From Anaerolineae bacterium (GTDB taxonomy: Bacteria; Chloroflexota; Anaerolineae; Aggregatilineales; Phototrophicaceae): a stretch of DNA of 64,000 nt. The position numbers were made by a program, and so were the translations under genes. A model generated the notes under the pieces. The model was given only the letters and a program-made list of their open reading frames with translations. It was not told the origin of the DNA and ran no database searches. The stretch's first letter is position 1, and each line of letters opens with the position of its first letter. The stretch spans positions 744,001-808,000 of the forward strand of contig JAJDZV010000004.1 of NCBI GenBank assembly GCA_022824465.1, given 5' to 3'. This document shows, one piece after another, positions 1 to 7,700 of this stretch.

Positions 1-83
1 GTTGCAGAAAGGGTGGGGCTGGCGCGCCGGTCCCACCCGCTACTTCAAATAAGAGCATTCTTTAGTTTTCTGGAAACTTAGAT
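1..83. other. Gene-less left edge of the window
   Basis: No coding region is supported here. It is the leader of the first permease gene and probably the spacer after a binding-protein gene lying outside the window. It holds the stem-loop at 11-38 and no clear promoter or strong Shine-Dalgarno sequence. Confidence 0.5.
11..38 (+). terminator. Strong intercistronic stem-loop ahead of sugar permease gene
   Basis: GGGTGGG at the left pairs with CCCACCC at the right, and the inner arms also pair (two G-U wobbles, GGCG/CGCC core). No U-run follows, so it looks like an RNA-processing or partial-attenuation hairpin rather than a full terminator. Hairpins between a binding-protein gene and its permease genes are common in CUT1 sugar operons. 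The second transporter in this window has one at the equivalent place (11810-11839). Confidence 0.5.
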
Positions 84-1166
84 ATGAGCGCCGCAACAAC
101 CGCTGCCGGGAACCCAGTGGCGATTCAAGACCAAGCGCAGCAAAATCGCTCCGATGCCTTTGCCGGCTTGAGTTTCGTCGCGCCCGCGGCAATTGTCCTC
201 TTCGTCTTTTTGATTCTGCCGCTGCTGGTCGCCTTGTATTTCAGTTTCACCAATTGGTCTGGCACGCGCCCCCTCGATCATCCGGAAGCATACGAGGTTG
301 TCGGGCTGAAGAATTACGATCGCTGGCTTGTCAGCGGACGGCGGGTCGATGACTTCTATCGCGCCATCCGCAACACGCTTTACTACGTCATCGGCGTCGT
401 GCCGGTGCAGACGGTTTTCGCCCTGCTGCTGGCGGTGGTGGTCAATCAGCGCTGGCTGACACGGAAGGGCTTCTTTCGCACCGCTTTCTACTTTCCCTCC
501 ATCACATCGTCGATCGTCGTTTCCTTCATATTCCTGTTTCTTTTTTCCGCGGGAGGACCGATAAACGCCGTTCTGGGCGCGCTCAGCCCAAATTACGAAC
601 CAGTGGCCTGGACCACCAACAACGATGGCTTGTTTCACCTGCTGCTCGAATCGCTCGGCATCACCGAAGACACTGTCGGCGCCTGGGTCGAGACCGAGAT
701 TATGGACATCGACATCTGGGAATGGATCGCCGGTCCCAGCGTCGCCCTGTCGACCATAATGGCGCTGGCGATCTGGACAACGACCGGCACGCTGATGGTC
801 ATCTATCTCGCGGCGCTGCAGGGCATTCCCTCCAGCGTATATGAAGCGGCGGAGGTCGATGGCGCGACCAACTGGGCGCAATTCCGCCATATCACCTTGC
901 CGCTGCTAAAGCCGACGACATTTTTCGTCGTCACGCTGGGCTTGATTGGCACCTTCCAGGTCTTTGATCAGATCTACGTCTTGCAGAATGACCAGACCGG
1001 GCGCACCACCACCTCCGTCGCCTACCTGGTGTATAACACCGCTTTTGAAGGCAACAGCCCGAACCTGGCGGAAGCGTCAGCCATCGCCATCGTGCTCTTC
1101 GTCATCATCTTCATCGCCACCATCTTGCAACGGCGCTTCGTCGGCGGCGACCGCGCGGAAGAGTAG
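84..1166 (+). CDS. Sugar ABC transporter permease, MalF type (CUT1)
   Basis: This 360-residue inner-membrane permease is one half of the channel of a carbohydrate ABC importer. After a hydrophilic N-terminus, the first membrane segment starts near residue 33, and about six hydrophobic segments follow. The EAA loop that docks the ATPase is visible near residue 255 (EAAEVDGATNW, then ITLPLLKP). A long insert between residues about 165 and 225 is periplasmic or extracellular, as in MalF-like proteins. The partner permease starts 12 bases downstream with its own GGAGG site, so the two are co-transcribed. The solute-binding protein is not visible and is inferred to lie upstream of the window. No ATPase gene is nearby. 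The sugar is unknown, but the adjacent LacI regulator and beta-phosphoglucomutase suggest a glucose-containing oligosaccharide. Confidence 0.93.
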   Translation: MSAATTAAGNPVAIQDQAQQNRSDAFAGLSFVAPAAIVLFVFLILPLLVALYFSFTNWSGTRPLDHPEAYEVVGLKNYDRWLVSGRRVDDFYRAIRNTLYYVIGVVPVQTVFALLLAVVVNQRWLTRKGFFRTAFYFPSITSSIVVSFIFLFLFSAGGPINAVLGALSPNYEPVAWTTNNDGLFHLLLESLGITEDTVGAWVETEIMDIDIWEWIAGPSVALSTIMALAIWTTTGTLMVIYLAALQGIPSSVYEAAEVDGATNWAQFRHITLPLLKPTTFFVVTLGLIGTFQVFDQIYVLQNDQTGRTTTSVAYLVYNTAFEGNSPNLAEASAIAIVLFVIIFIATILQRRFVGGDRAEE

Positions 1167-1178
1167 GAGGCGCGCATA

Positions 1179-2123
1179 ATGGCTAGTTTGGCATTCACAA
1201 GCCAGTCACACTCGATGCGCAGCCTGTTGCGACGCGTCTTGGCGGTTATGGCAGTCGGCTTTTTGGTCGGCTTCGCGCTGATTCAGATTACGCCTTGCGT
1301 GCTGACCATCGCCAACTCCTTCAAATGCGATGCCGCCGTCGAGAATCGCCCGATGCCCTTCATACCGCTGCCCGAAACAGTAACTTGCCGCGATGAGACT
1401 GGCGTCTTCATCTCGGCGGACGAGCAGGTCGATGGCTTCTTCTTCCGTCCCTCGGTAGATGGCTACCGGAAGATACTCGAGAGTCAACTGCCGCGCTGGG
1501 TCTTTAACACCGCGTTTCTGTCTATCGCCGTCACCATTCTTCGCCTGGTCTTCGACTCCATGGCCGGATACGCCTTGGCGCGTCTGAAATTCCCGGGGAA
1601 CCGCGCCCTGTTCTTCGTTGTGCTGGGTACGATGATGATCCCGGGCGTCGTCTTGCTCATCCCCCGCTTCCTGCTGCTCAAGCAGCTTGGCTTGCTCAAT
1701 ACCTATCAGGGATACATCATCGTCCTGGCGGCCGACGCCTTTGGCATCCTGCTGATGAAGCAATTCTTCGAATCGATCCCGCGCGAGGTGGAGGAAGCGG
1801 CGATGGTCGATGGCGCCAATCGCTATGTAATCTTCTTCCGCATCGTGCTTCCGATGGCGACGCCTGCCTTGACCGCATTGACGATTTTCGGCTTTCAAGG
1901 CAACTGGAACAACTTCATGGACGCCCTGATTATTCTCGGCGGCGATACCGACCTGTACAACTTGCCGCTCGGCTTGACGGTGCTGCGCGGCTCGGGCCTG
2001 GATGTGCAGTATGACTTGGTCCTCGCCGGCTCGGTCATCACCACGCTGCCGATGGCGGTCATCTTCTTCATATTTCAGCGCTATTTCGTCGAGGGCATCA
2101 GCTACACCGGGCTGAAAGGCTAG
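1179..2123 (+). CDS. Sugar ABC transporter permease, MalG type (CUT1)
   Basis: This 314-residue permease partners the preceding MalF-type gene. A GGAGG ribosome site lies 8 bases before the ATG. The first membrane segment is near residues 20-40, and an extracytoplasmic loop of about 60 residues follows. The usual MalG-like block of four or five membrane segments then contains the EAA loop (EEAAMVDGANRYVIF, then IVLPMATP). It ends in the typical YFVEGISYTGLKG tail of this family. The next gene, a DUF624 membrane protein, begins 3 bases after the stop, so translation is probably coupled. Confidence 0.94.
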   Translation: MASLAFTSQSHSMRSLLRRVLAVMAVGFLVGFALIQITPCVLTIANSFKCDAAVENRPMPFIPLPETVTCRDETGVFISADEQVDGFFFRPSVDGYRKILESQLPRWVFNTAFLSIAVTILRLVFDSMAGYALARLKFPGNRALFFVVLGTMMIPGVVLLIPRFLLLKQLGLLNTYQGYIIVLAADAFGILLMKQFFESIPREVEEAAMVDGANRYVIFFRIVLPMATPALTALTIFGFQGNWNNFMDALIILGGDTDLYNLPLGLTVLRGSGLDVQYDLVLAGSVITTLPMAVIFFIFQRYFVEGISYTGLKG

Positions 2124-2126
2124 GGC

Positions 2127-2723
2127 ATGGGAGCGCTCAGAGTCTGGTGGCGCGCCTGGCGTCACCTGCGGCATCGCGGCTACATCTACATTTGGGCGAA
2201 TCTCTGCTTCGTCATTGTCGCCCTGCCCATCATCACGGCGCCGGCTGGTTTCGCTGGCTTGGTCAAACTCAGCCGCGCTTTGCAGCAGGGTGAACGCGCA
2301 GATCTCAACACCTACTGGGCGGGCTTACGTGAGAATCTGGGGCGCGGCACACTCCTGGGCATTGCGACTGTAGCTATCCTGTTTGTTAACATCAGCAACC
2401 TCGTCGCTTATGAAGTCAGCACAATTCTCGATGTCGGCTTGCGCGTCGTCTGGATCGGGGCTATATGGCTGTGGCTGACGCTGATGTTTTATTTCTGGCC
2501 CCTCTATTACGCGCTGGAGTCGCCGTCGACAGCCGGCGCGCTCCGGAATGCGCTGCTTATGACGGCGCGCCACCCGGTGTTCACGCTGATACATTTTGCC
2601 GCGCTGGCTGCATTGGCTCTGCTCAGTTCGATTCTGCCCTTCTTGTCGGTACTCTTGACCTTCGCCGTCGCCGCAATCGTGAGCGCCTACGCCGTAGCCG
2701 ACTGCCTGGCGAAAGCTGGCTGA
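2127..2723 (+). CDS. DUF624/YesL-like integral membrane protein
   Basis: A 198-residue protein with about five hydrophobic segments and a basic start (WWRAWRHLRHRGY). This pattern matches the DUF624 (YesL) family, whose members sit beside sugar ABC importers in Firmicutes and Chloroflexota. Their biochemical role is not established; an accessory function in uptake or sensing is usually inferred from linkage. The start lies 3 bases after the permease stop, so the three membrane genes form one operon. The family call comes from overall pattern and position, not from a catalytic motif. Confidence 0.75.
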   Translation: MGALRVWWRAWRHLRHRGYIYIWANLCFVIVALPIITAPAGFAGLVKLSRALQQGERADLNTYWAGLRENLGRGTLLGIATVAILFVNISNLVAYEVSTILDVGLRVVWIGAIWLWLTLMFYFWPLYYALESPSTAGALRNALLMTARHPVFTLIHFAALAALALLSSILPFLSVLLTFAVAAIVSAYAVADCLAKAG

Positions 2724-2791
2724 GTGCCGTATTGGGACGGCGCGCCCGCGGCAGCGCGCCAAGACCTATAGGGCTTTCGATTAAATCTCGC

Positions 2792-2797
2792 TACAAT
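2792..2797 (+). promoter_or_regulatory. Possible -10 box of the LacI-family gene
   Basis: TACAAT lies about 30 bases upstream of the preferred LacI start. No convincing -35 element sits 16-18 bases further up, so this is a weak call. It would allow the regulator to be expressed separately from the permease operon. Confidence 0.3.
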
Positions 2798-2827
2798 GAG
2801 CCTGCCTGACGAATGGACGGGGAAATC

Positions 2828-3856
2828 ATGCCGACGATCAAGGACGTTGCCAAAGAGGCGGGCGTTTCCATCGCCACGGTCTCCTACGTGCTGAATGACA
2901 AGCTCGATATGGTGAGCGAGGACACGCGCCAGCAGGTGCTGACGACCGCGCGGGCAATGGGCTATCGGCCGAACGTCACAGCGCGCAACTTGCAGGCGAA
3001 GAGCACGGGCTTAATCGGATATGCCTGGCATATCGCGCCGGAGGAGTTGGAATCGTCCCCGATGATGGCTCTATTCATGTTCCACCTGGCGCAAGCGGTT
3101 GAGCTGGCCGGTTACCACATGTTGACCTTTACGCACCCGCCGGACGAACCCGTTGCAATCTACGACGACTTGATCCGCTCGGGCCGGCTGGACGGCTTCG
3201 TCCTGGCAGAGACGCGTCAGAGCGATCCGCGCATCGCCTTCCTGCTGGAAGCGCGGATACCCTTCGTCGCCTTTGGGCGCACGGACAACGACTGGCTATT
3301 TCCCTGGGTGGACACCGATGGGCGGGCGGGAATGCGCCGCGCGGTAGAGTACCTCGCCGACCTGGGTCATCGAAGAATCGCTTTTCTGGGCTGGCCCCCC
3401 GATTCACTCAGCGGCAACGATCGGCTGAGCGGCTATCTGCAGGGCATGCAGGCGCTCAATCTCCCGATTGAAGACGGCTGCCTGATCCGCTCGGATTATC
3501 CCGATGGCGAGATCGACCGCATCTTCCGGATTTGGCAGCAGTCGCCGCCTCAGAGCCGCCCAACGGCTGTCATCGCGGTGGCCGATTACATCGCCATCGC
3601 CGTGATGCGCGCCGCCGAACGACACGGTTTCCGCATCGGCGAAACATTGTCGGTGGTCGGTTTTGACGGCTTGCCCATCGGTCGGATTATCCAACCCGCG
3701 CTGACTACACTGCGGCAGCCGATGCAAACCATCTCTCAGGCCCTGCTGGAGCTATTCCAAGACGCTCTTACCGGCTCCGCCGGGAACTCGATGAGTCGCT
3801 TGATCAAACCGGAATTGGTCATCCGCGAGTCGAGCGGAGCGCCTCAAGCCGTCTGA
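2828..3856 (+). CDS. LacI-family transcriptional regulator
   Basis: This 342-residue repressor probably controls the adjoining sugar transport genes. It opens with a textbook LacI helix-turn-helix (IKDVAKEAGVSIATVSYVLN) and hinge (ARNLQAKSTGLIGY). A periplasmic-binding-protein-like effector domain follows (residues about 60-335), with the family-typical VVGFDGLPIGRIIQPALTTL near the end. The second ATG at 2828 is chosen because the helix-turn-helix starts at once and GGGGAAA precedes it; an in-frame ATG at 2813 would add five residues. Its last 38 bases overlap the end of the convergent pgmB gene, which could let each mRNA interfere with the other. The effector is unknown. Confidence 0.93.
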   Translation: MPTIKDVAKEAGVSIATVSYVLNDKLDMVSEDTRQQVLTTARAMGYRPNVTARNLQAKSTGLIGYAWHIAPEELESSPMMALFMFHLAQAVELAGYHMLTFTHPPDEPVAIYDDLIRSGRLDGFVLAETRQSDPRIAFLLEARIPFVAFGRTDNDWLFPWVDTDGRAGMRRAVEYLADLGHRRIAFLGWPPDSLSGNDRLSGYLQGMQALNLPIEDGCLIRSDYPDGEIDRIFRIWQQSPPQSRPTAVIAVADYIAIAVMRAAERHGFRIGETLSVVGFDGLPIGRIIQPALTTLRQPMQTISQALLELFQDALTGSAGNSMSRLIKPELVIRESSGAPQAV

Positions 3857-4487
3857 GAATTGAGTGCGGCTCCACATTCTTCAGCCCATGCTTGAGATGA
3901 ATATCGGCGTGATTGACTTTGGCGCCGCCGATCCCGACGGTCAGGCAGCCAGCGTTTTTCGCGGCGTCGATGCCCGCTTCTGCGTCTTCAAACACGACCG
4001 ATTCTGCTGTGCTGACCTGCAAGGCATCGGCCACCCAGATGAATAGATCCGGCGCCGGTTTGGGCTTGGCGACTGAATTTCCGTCGCCGATAACATCGAA
4101 ATGCGTGGTCAATTCCAGTCGGTTGAGCACGAGGCGCGCGTTCTTGCTCGCCGAAGCGATGGCTGTTTTCACCTCCGCCCGGCGAGCCGCATGCAGAAAT
4201 GCGGTTACGCCAGGCAGTCTGTCTTGAGGCCGTAGCCTGTTGATGTATGCCAGGTAATAGGCGTTCTTCTGCGCCAGACACTCGAGGGCGGCAGGTTCTG
4301 ATATCTCGCGGCCGTTCAGCAGTCGCTCGAGGCTTTCCCGGCGGGAGACGCCACGCAAGGCATCATTGTCTTCGCGAGTGAAGGGGATGTTCTTCGCGTC
4401 CGCCAATCTCTTCCAGGCGCGGTAGTGATACTCGGCGGTGTCGGTGATGACGCCGTCCAAGTCGAAAATGAAGGCGCGTATCGTCAT
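3819..4487 (-). CDS. pgmB: Beta-phosphoglucomutase (HAD superfamily)
   Basis: A 222-residue cytoplasmic enzyme that interconverts beta-glucose 1-phosphate and glucose 6-phosphate. The start at 4487 puts the HAD nucleophile loop FDLDGVITDTAEYH at residues 7-20. The DxD pair and the TAEYHYRAWK cap signature are typical of PgmB. A conserved Lys (KPKPAPD) and the acidic VFEDAEAGIDAAKNAG motif complete the HAD site. A longer reading frame to 4679 is discounted because the added 64 residues look non-coding. Beta-glucose 1-phosphate normally comes from inverting phosphorylases such as GH65 maltose, trehalose or kojibiose phosphorylase. None is in the window, so one may lie upstream. The gene is convergent with, and overlaps, the LacI gene. 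Confidence 0.92.
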   Translation of the reverse strand: MTIRAFIFDLDGVITDTAEYHYRAWKRLADAKNIPFTREDNDALRGVSRRESLERLLNGREISEPAALECLAQKNAYYLAYINRLRPQDRLPGVTAFLHAARRAEVKTAIASASKNARLVLNRLELTTHFDVIGDGNSVAKPKPAPDLFIWVADALQVSTAESVVFEDAEAGIDAAKNAGCLTVGIGGAKVNHADIHLKHGLKNVEPHSILRRLEALRSTRG

Positions 4488-4686
4488 GATTGTCGTCTTC
4501 CCAATGATGGGACGCGCGCGGGCGCAGTCCGTCTGTCGGCGCGCACGCTGCGGAATCGACGCAGTACCACGGCGCTGGAGACGAGAAGCGCTGGTTGGCG
4601 GTCCACAGCCCATGAGCGCGGCAGAAGCGCAACAGGCGGCAATCCCGGGCGCGCGCTGCCGACCGCGATCGCGCGCCATGCCAAGG

Positions 4687-4912
4687 ATTGTCCGAACCCG
4701 GCTGCCTGGCGTCTGGTTCTAATCCGCGTCCGAGTTTCCACCACGATCATTTTGCGCTGTATCCCCGGAGGATGACGATTCGCGAGCGAGCAGCGATTGG
4801 CGGGAAGACTGTCTGAGTTTCGTTTGCGGATTGTCCAGGATTGTCCGTTTGTCGGACAATGAAAATAGTTTTTTCGGACAATAACCATAGTATTCTGGCT
4901 GAAACGGACAAA
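4687..4912. promoter_or_regulatory. Cluster of ATTGTCCG boxes upstream of pgmB
   Basis: The octamer ATTGTCCG or its complement CGGACAAT occurs at 4687-4694, 4840-4847, 4853-4860 and 4875-4882. Near copies are at 4830-4836 (ATTGTCC) and 4905-4912 (CGGACAAA). The copies at 4840 and 4853 form a perfect inverted repeat with a 5-base loop. Such clustering of one octamer suggests a binding-site array for an unidentified regulator, or a degenerate structured element. Confidence 0.4.
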
Positions 4913-5411
4913 GCGCGGGGCGCTGCCGATATGTATTTGGTTTGCAGGCGAGGCGGCGGTATAGCGTCTTGGACATTTTCCAATTGGCCGGGTAGCTCGG
5001 AAAGCGCATAGGCGCGGAACAGATACGCGCGTGCGGGGATTCGCGGACGGAATCCGCAGAGAGCCGCGATTGAGCGCATGAGACAATTTAGGCATGGGGC
5101 AAGTGTATCATCATGTTGCGCGGAATTAAAGAACGGATGTTCGCGGTTTCTATGCCGAATCTCTTGCCTGGCGGTAGCTGCAAGTTAGTCGCGGGAATAG
5201 CAGTTTGGAGCCTTAGCGAGCGCGGGAGAACCACGGGCTCGCCCCTGCGAGGGTTATCCGATTTCGCATTTTGGATGCCGATTATCTGACCCCATGCGCC
5301 GGGAGACTCTTCCGCAGAAAGCAAGGAGTAGGCGCTACCAAGTCGTGCAACAAATGCCAATCACAGAGAGCGCGCAGAATTCGGAGAGAGCAGTTAGAAG
5401 CCTTCTAATTC

Positions 5412-5432
5412 GGGCGATTCACAGAATCGCCC
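5412..5432. repeat. REP-like hairpin (GGGCGATTC stem)
   Basis: GGGCGATTC and GAATCGCCC form a perfect 9-bp stem with a 3-base loop, followed by CCTACA. Short palindromes of this type are commonly dispersed between genes. It lies past the 3' end of the minus-strand operon that ends at 5611. It could protect or terminate that mRNA, but there is no U-run. Confidence 0.4.
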
Positions 5433-5610
5433 CTACAGCCGACTTGGTTTCAGGAGTCGTATATCTTACACACAATTATTTGGAAGGGGGGCTAAATGTG
5501 GCGAGTATCGCAGCTATTGGCTGAGCTACGCAATAATTGCCTTTGAAAGCTGTGTCGTTGCGGCACTGTTCCGGTTATCTCGGTGTTTCAGTAAAAGGCG
5601 CAGACAAAAC

Positions 5611-6681
5611 TCAAAGCACATCCCACTCGACTTCAACCAGGTCCCGGCGGATGCCGTACAGCTTCCGGTGCAAGATGATAGTGCTGTCGGTATAGCCCAC
5701 GATAAAGTCAAGCGTATCGCCCACCTTGATGCGCTCGTCAGCCCGCTCAAGCGTGATGATGCCATGCTCCGCCGATGAATCATGGCTCTTGACAGCTGGC
5801 AATCCGACGCCTTCGGGCTGGGCGTGCCAGATCGGCAGGGTCTTGAAACCGGCGTCGACAACGATGCGATCGGGCGCGGGCCGGCTGCTGACGATGGTCT
5901 TGACGAAGAGGCAGGGCGTTGTTTCTACGCCCCAACTCTGATAAATGACATCGCAGAATATGGCGCCACCGGCTTGAATCTCGGTCATGCCTTTGACGAA
6001 AGGCGTCGTCTTGTAGGTGCCGCTGCCGCCGCCGCTCACGATGGCTGCCGTCAGCCCGGAAGCGCGGCAGGCCTCAGCCAAGTTCACCAGTTGCGAAATC
6101 GCGTCTTTGGTCGCTCGCGCGCGCAGGTCCGGATCGGCGATTGCCAGGGTGTGGCCCTCCCAGGTCATCAAGCCCAGGAAGCGCAGTCCTTCGCTGTCGT
6201 CGATGGCTTGCGCCAAATGGACGATCGCGGGTCCTGGCAGCAGCCCGGTACGGTTCATGCCGGTATTGACATCGATCAAGACGCCGATGCGCGCGCCGTG
6301 CCGGCGAGCAGCCGCGCTCAGTTCGCGGACGTTGTCGGCGTTGTCGACGATGACCTTGGCTTGCGCCCGGCGGCAAAGCTGCGCCAGCCGCGAGATTTTG
6401 CGTTCGCCGACCATCTCATTGGCGATCAGGATATCTTCCACGCCGCTTTCCGCCATCGCTTCGGCTTCGCGGATGGTGGCGCAAGTCACGCCGATGGCGC
6501 CCGCGGCGATGGCTTTATGCGCGATAGCGGGCACGCGGATGCCTTTCATGTGGGGACGCCAACCCACCGCCGCCGCCGCGAAGTGTCCCGCCAATTCCGC
6601 GATATTCCGCTCCAGGATATCGAGGTCCACCCACAGCGCCGGCGTATCCAGGTCGGCCTTCGTTCTTCCCGCTTGGCTCAT
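5611..6681 (-). CDS. PLP-dependent D-threonine aldolase / D-serine dehydratase-like enzyme
   Basis: A 356-residue cytoplasmic fold-type III PLP enzyme (alanine racemase-like TIM barrel plus beta domain). The PLP lysine is K46 in WRPHMKGIRVPAIA, the hallmark context of the D-threonine aldolase/DSD1 group. The VSGGGSGTY segment near residue 220 is the phosphate-binding loop. In the C-terminal domain H306 (EHGI) and D332 (GYTDSTIILH) occupy metal-site positions. The His expected just before D332 is replaced by Tyr, which occurs in some DSD1-like subfamilies. The start at 6681 is chosen because LDTPALWVDL then falls at the N-terminus. It is the last gene of a minus-strand operon, about 45 bases after the aldo/keto reductase gene. 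Likely reaction: retro-aldol cleavage or dehydration of a D-beta-hydroxy amino acid. Confidence 0.85.
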   Translation of the reverse strand: MSQAGRTKADLDTPALWVDLDILERNIAELAGHFAAAAVGWRPHMKGIRVPAIAHKAIAAGAIGVTCATIREAEAMAESGVEDILIANEMVGERKISRLAQLCRRAQAKVIVDNADNVRELSAAARRHGARIGVLIDVNTGMNRTGLLPGPAIVHLAQAIDDSEGLRFLGLMTWEGHTLAIADPDLRARATKDAISQLVNLAEACRASGLTAAIVSGGGSGTYKTTPFVKGMTEIQAGGAIFCDVIYQSWGVETTPCLFVKTIVSSRPAPDRIVVDAGFKTLPIWHAQPEGVGLPAVKSHDSSAEHGIITLERADERIKVGDTLDFIVGYTDSTIILHRKLYGIRRDLVEVEWDVL

Positions 6682-6725
6682 GCAGTTGCTCCTGCTATTG
6701 GCACGGTTCCTGGTCGCTTGATCAT

Positions 6726-7685
6726 TTATGGCAGTCCCCATGCGCTCGGGTCCAGCAGGTCGGCCTGATGGCAGCGCAGCCGCCGAAAGCGCTCGATGGT
6801 CGCATCGCTCCAGCAAGGAGCGCGCGCCGCCGTTAAGCTGGCTTCCAGTTCGGCGATATCGCGGACGCCGACCAATGCGGTGGCGATGGACTCATGCGCC
6901 AGGACGAATTTTAGCGCGGCCGCTTCGCGTGTCAGCGGCGGGGAAAGCGCGGCGGCGGCTTGCTTGACAGCGCGGGATTGCGCCTTTAGCGCCGTTAGAC
7001 GCGCCGGCAGGAAATCCGCTCGCGGGCTGAGCGCGCCCTTGAGAAAGACCGACCGCGCAATTATGCCTGTACCCGCGGCTTTGGCGCGAGGGAAAACCTC
7101 AGCCGCCAGGCGCTGATCCAAGATATTGAAGGCGACCTGCAGCGCATCTACTCCCTGAGCGATGGCGATTTGGGGCGCGACTGTTCCGTAAGTGGAGGCG
7201 CCGATGTATCGCGCTTTGCCATCGGCCTGGAAGCGTTTCAACTCGCTGATGGCATCGCTGTTTTCCAGCATTTCGGCGGAAGCGCTGTGCAAAAGCAACA
7301 GGTCAACATAATCCCTGCCAAGCAGCCGCAAGCTCTTGTGCAGCGAGCGCGTCAATTGTTCCGCGAGTTCTGAGCCCGGCAAGGCGACGCCGTCTTTGTC
7401 GCAGCAAATTACCTTGGTCGCTACCAGGGCCTTGTGCCGCCGATCCCGCAGCGCTCTGCCCAGCAGCTCTTCGCTGCGGCCGTAGGCCCGGGCTGTATCA
7501 AAAAAGTTGAGGCCCCGCTCGATAGCATGGTGAATGAGCGCGATCGCCTCGCTGTCAGTTGGCGGCGGCGCGCCTCCCGCGCCCGGCGTCTCCGCGCCCA
7601 AGCCGTAGGGCATGCCCAGCGCGACCGTGCCCAGCGACAGCTCTGAGAGGCGCAATTCGGTTTTCCCCAGTTGACGATAGCGCAT
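6726..7685 (-). CDS. Aldo/keto reductase
   Basis: A 319-residue NADP(H)-dependent oxidoreductase with the (beta/alpha)8 AKR fold. The catalytic tetrad is visible: D63 (NFFDTARAYG), Y68, K91 (VATKV) and H133 (LLLLHS). It resembles the D-threo-aldose/pyridoxal-type AKRs that act on sugar aldehydes, but the substrate cannot be assigned. It begins 15 bases after the stop of the FAD oxidoreductase gene and is followed by the PLP enzyme, so it is an interior gene of the catabolic operon. It would reduce or oxidise a carbonyl intermediate made by its neighbours. Confidence 0.9.
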   Translation of the reverse strand: MRYRQLGKTELRLSELSLGTVALGMPYGLGAETPGAGGAPPPTDSEAIALIHHAIERGLNFFDTARAYGRSEELLGRALRDRRHKALVATKVICCDKDGVALPGSELAEQLTRSLHKSLRLLGRDYVDLLLLHSASAEMLENSDAISELKRFQADGKARYIGASTYGTVAPQIAIAQGVDALQVAFNILDQRLAAEVFPRAKAAGTGIIARSVFLKGALSPRADFLPARLTALKAQSRAVKQAAAALSPPLTREAAALKFVLAHESIATALVGVRDIAELEASLTAARAPCWSDATIERFRRLRCHQADLLDPSAWGLP

Positions 7686-7700
7686 GGCAGCCTCCCCGAA

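Larger units (their letters stand above)
4488..5610. other. 1.1-kb region without a convincing gene
   Basis: Open frames here on both strands look random: arginine- and serine-rich, mutually overlapping, and without family motifs. The DNA carries the ATTGTCCG box cluster (4687-4912) upstream of pgmB and a REP-like hairpin (5412-5432) downstream of the PLP-enzyme operon. The rest shows no recognisable RNA gene or mobile-element protein. Confidence 0.5.

Noticed and set aside
4484..5095. Open frames in the 1.1-kb region upstream of pgmB
   Set aside because: Several overlapping frames on both strands, none with a ribosome site or recognisable motif; composition is Arg/Ser-rich and incidental.
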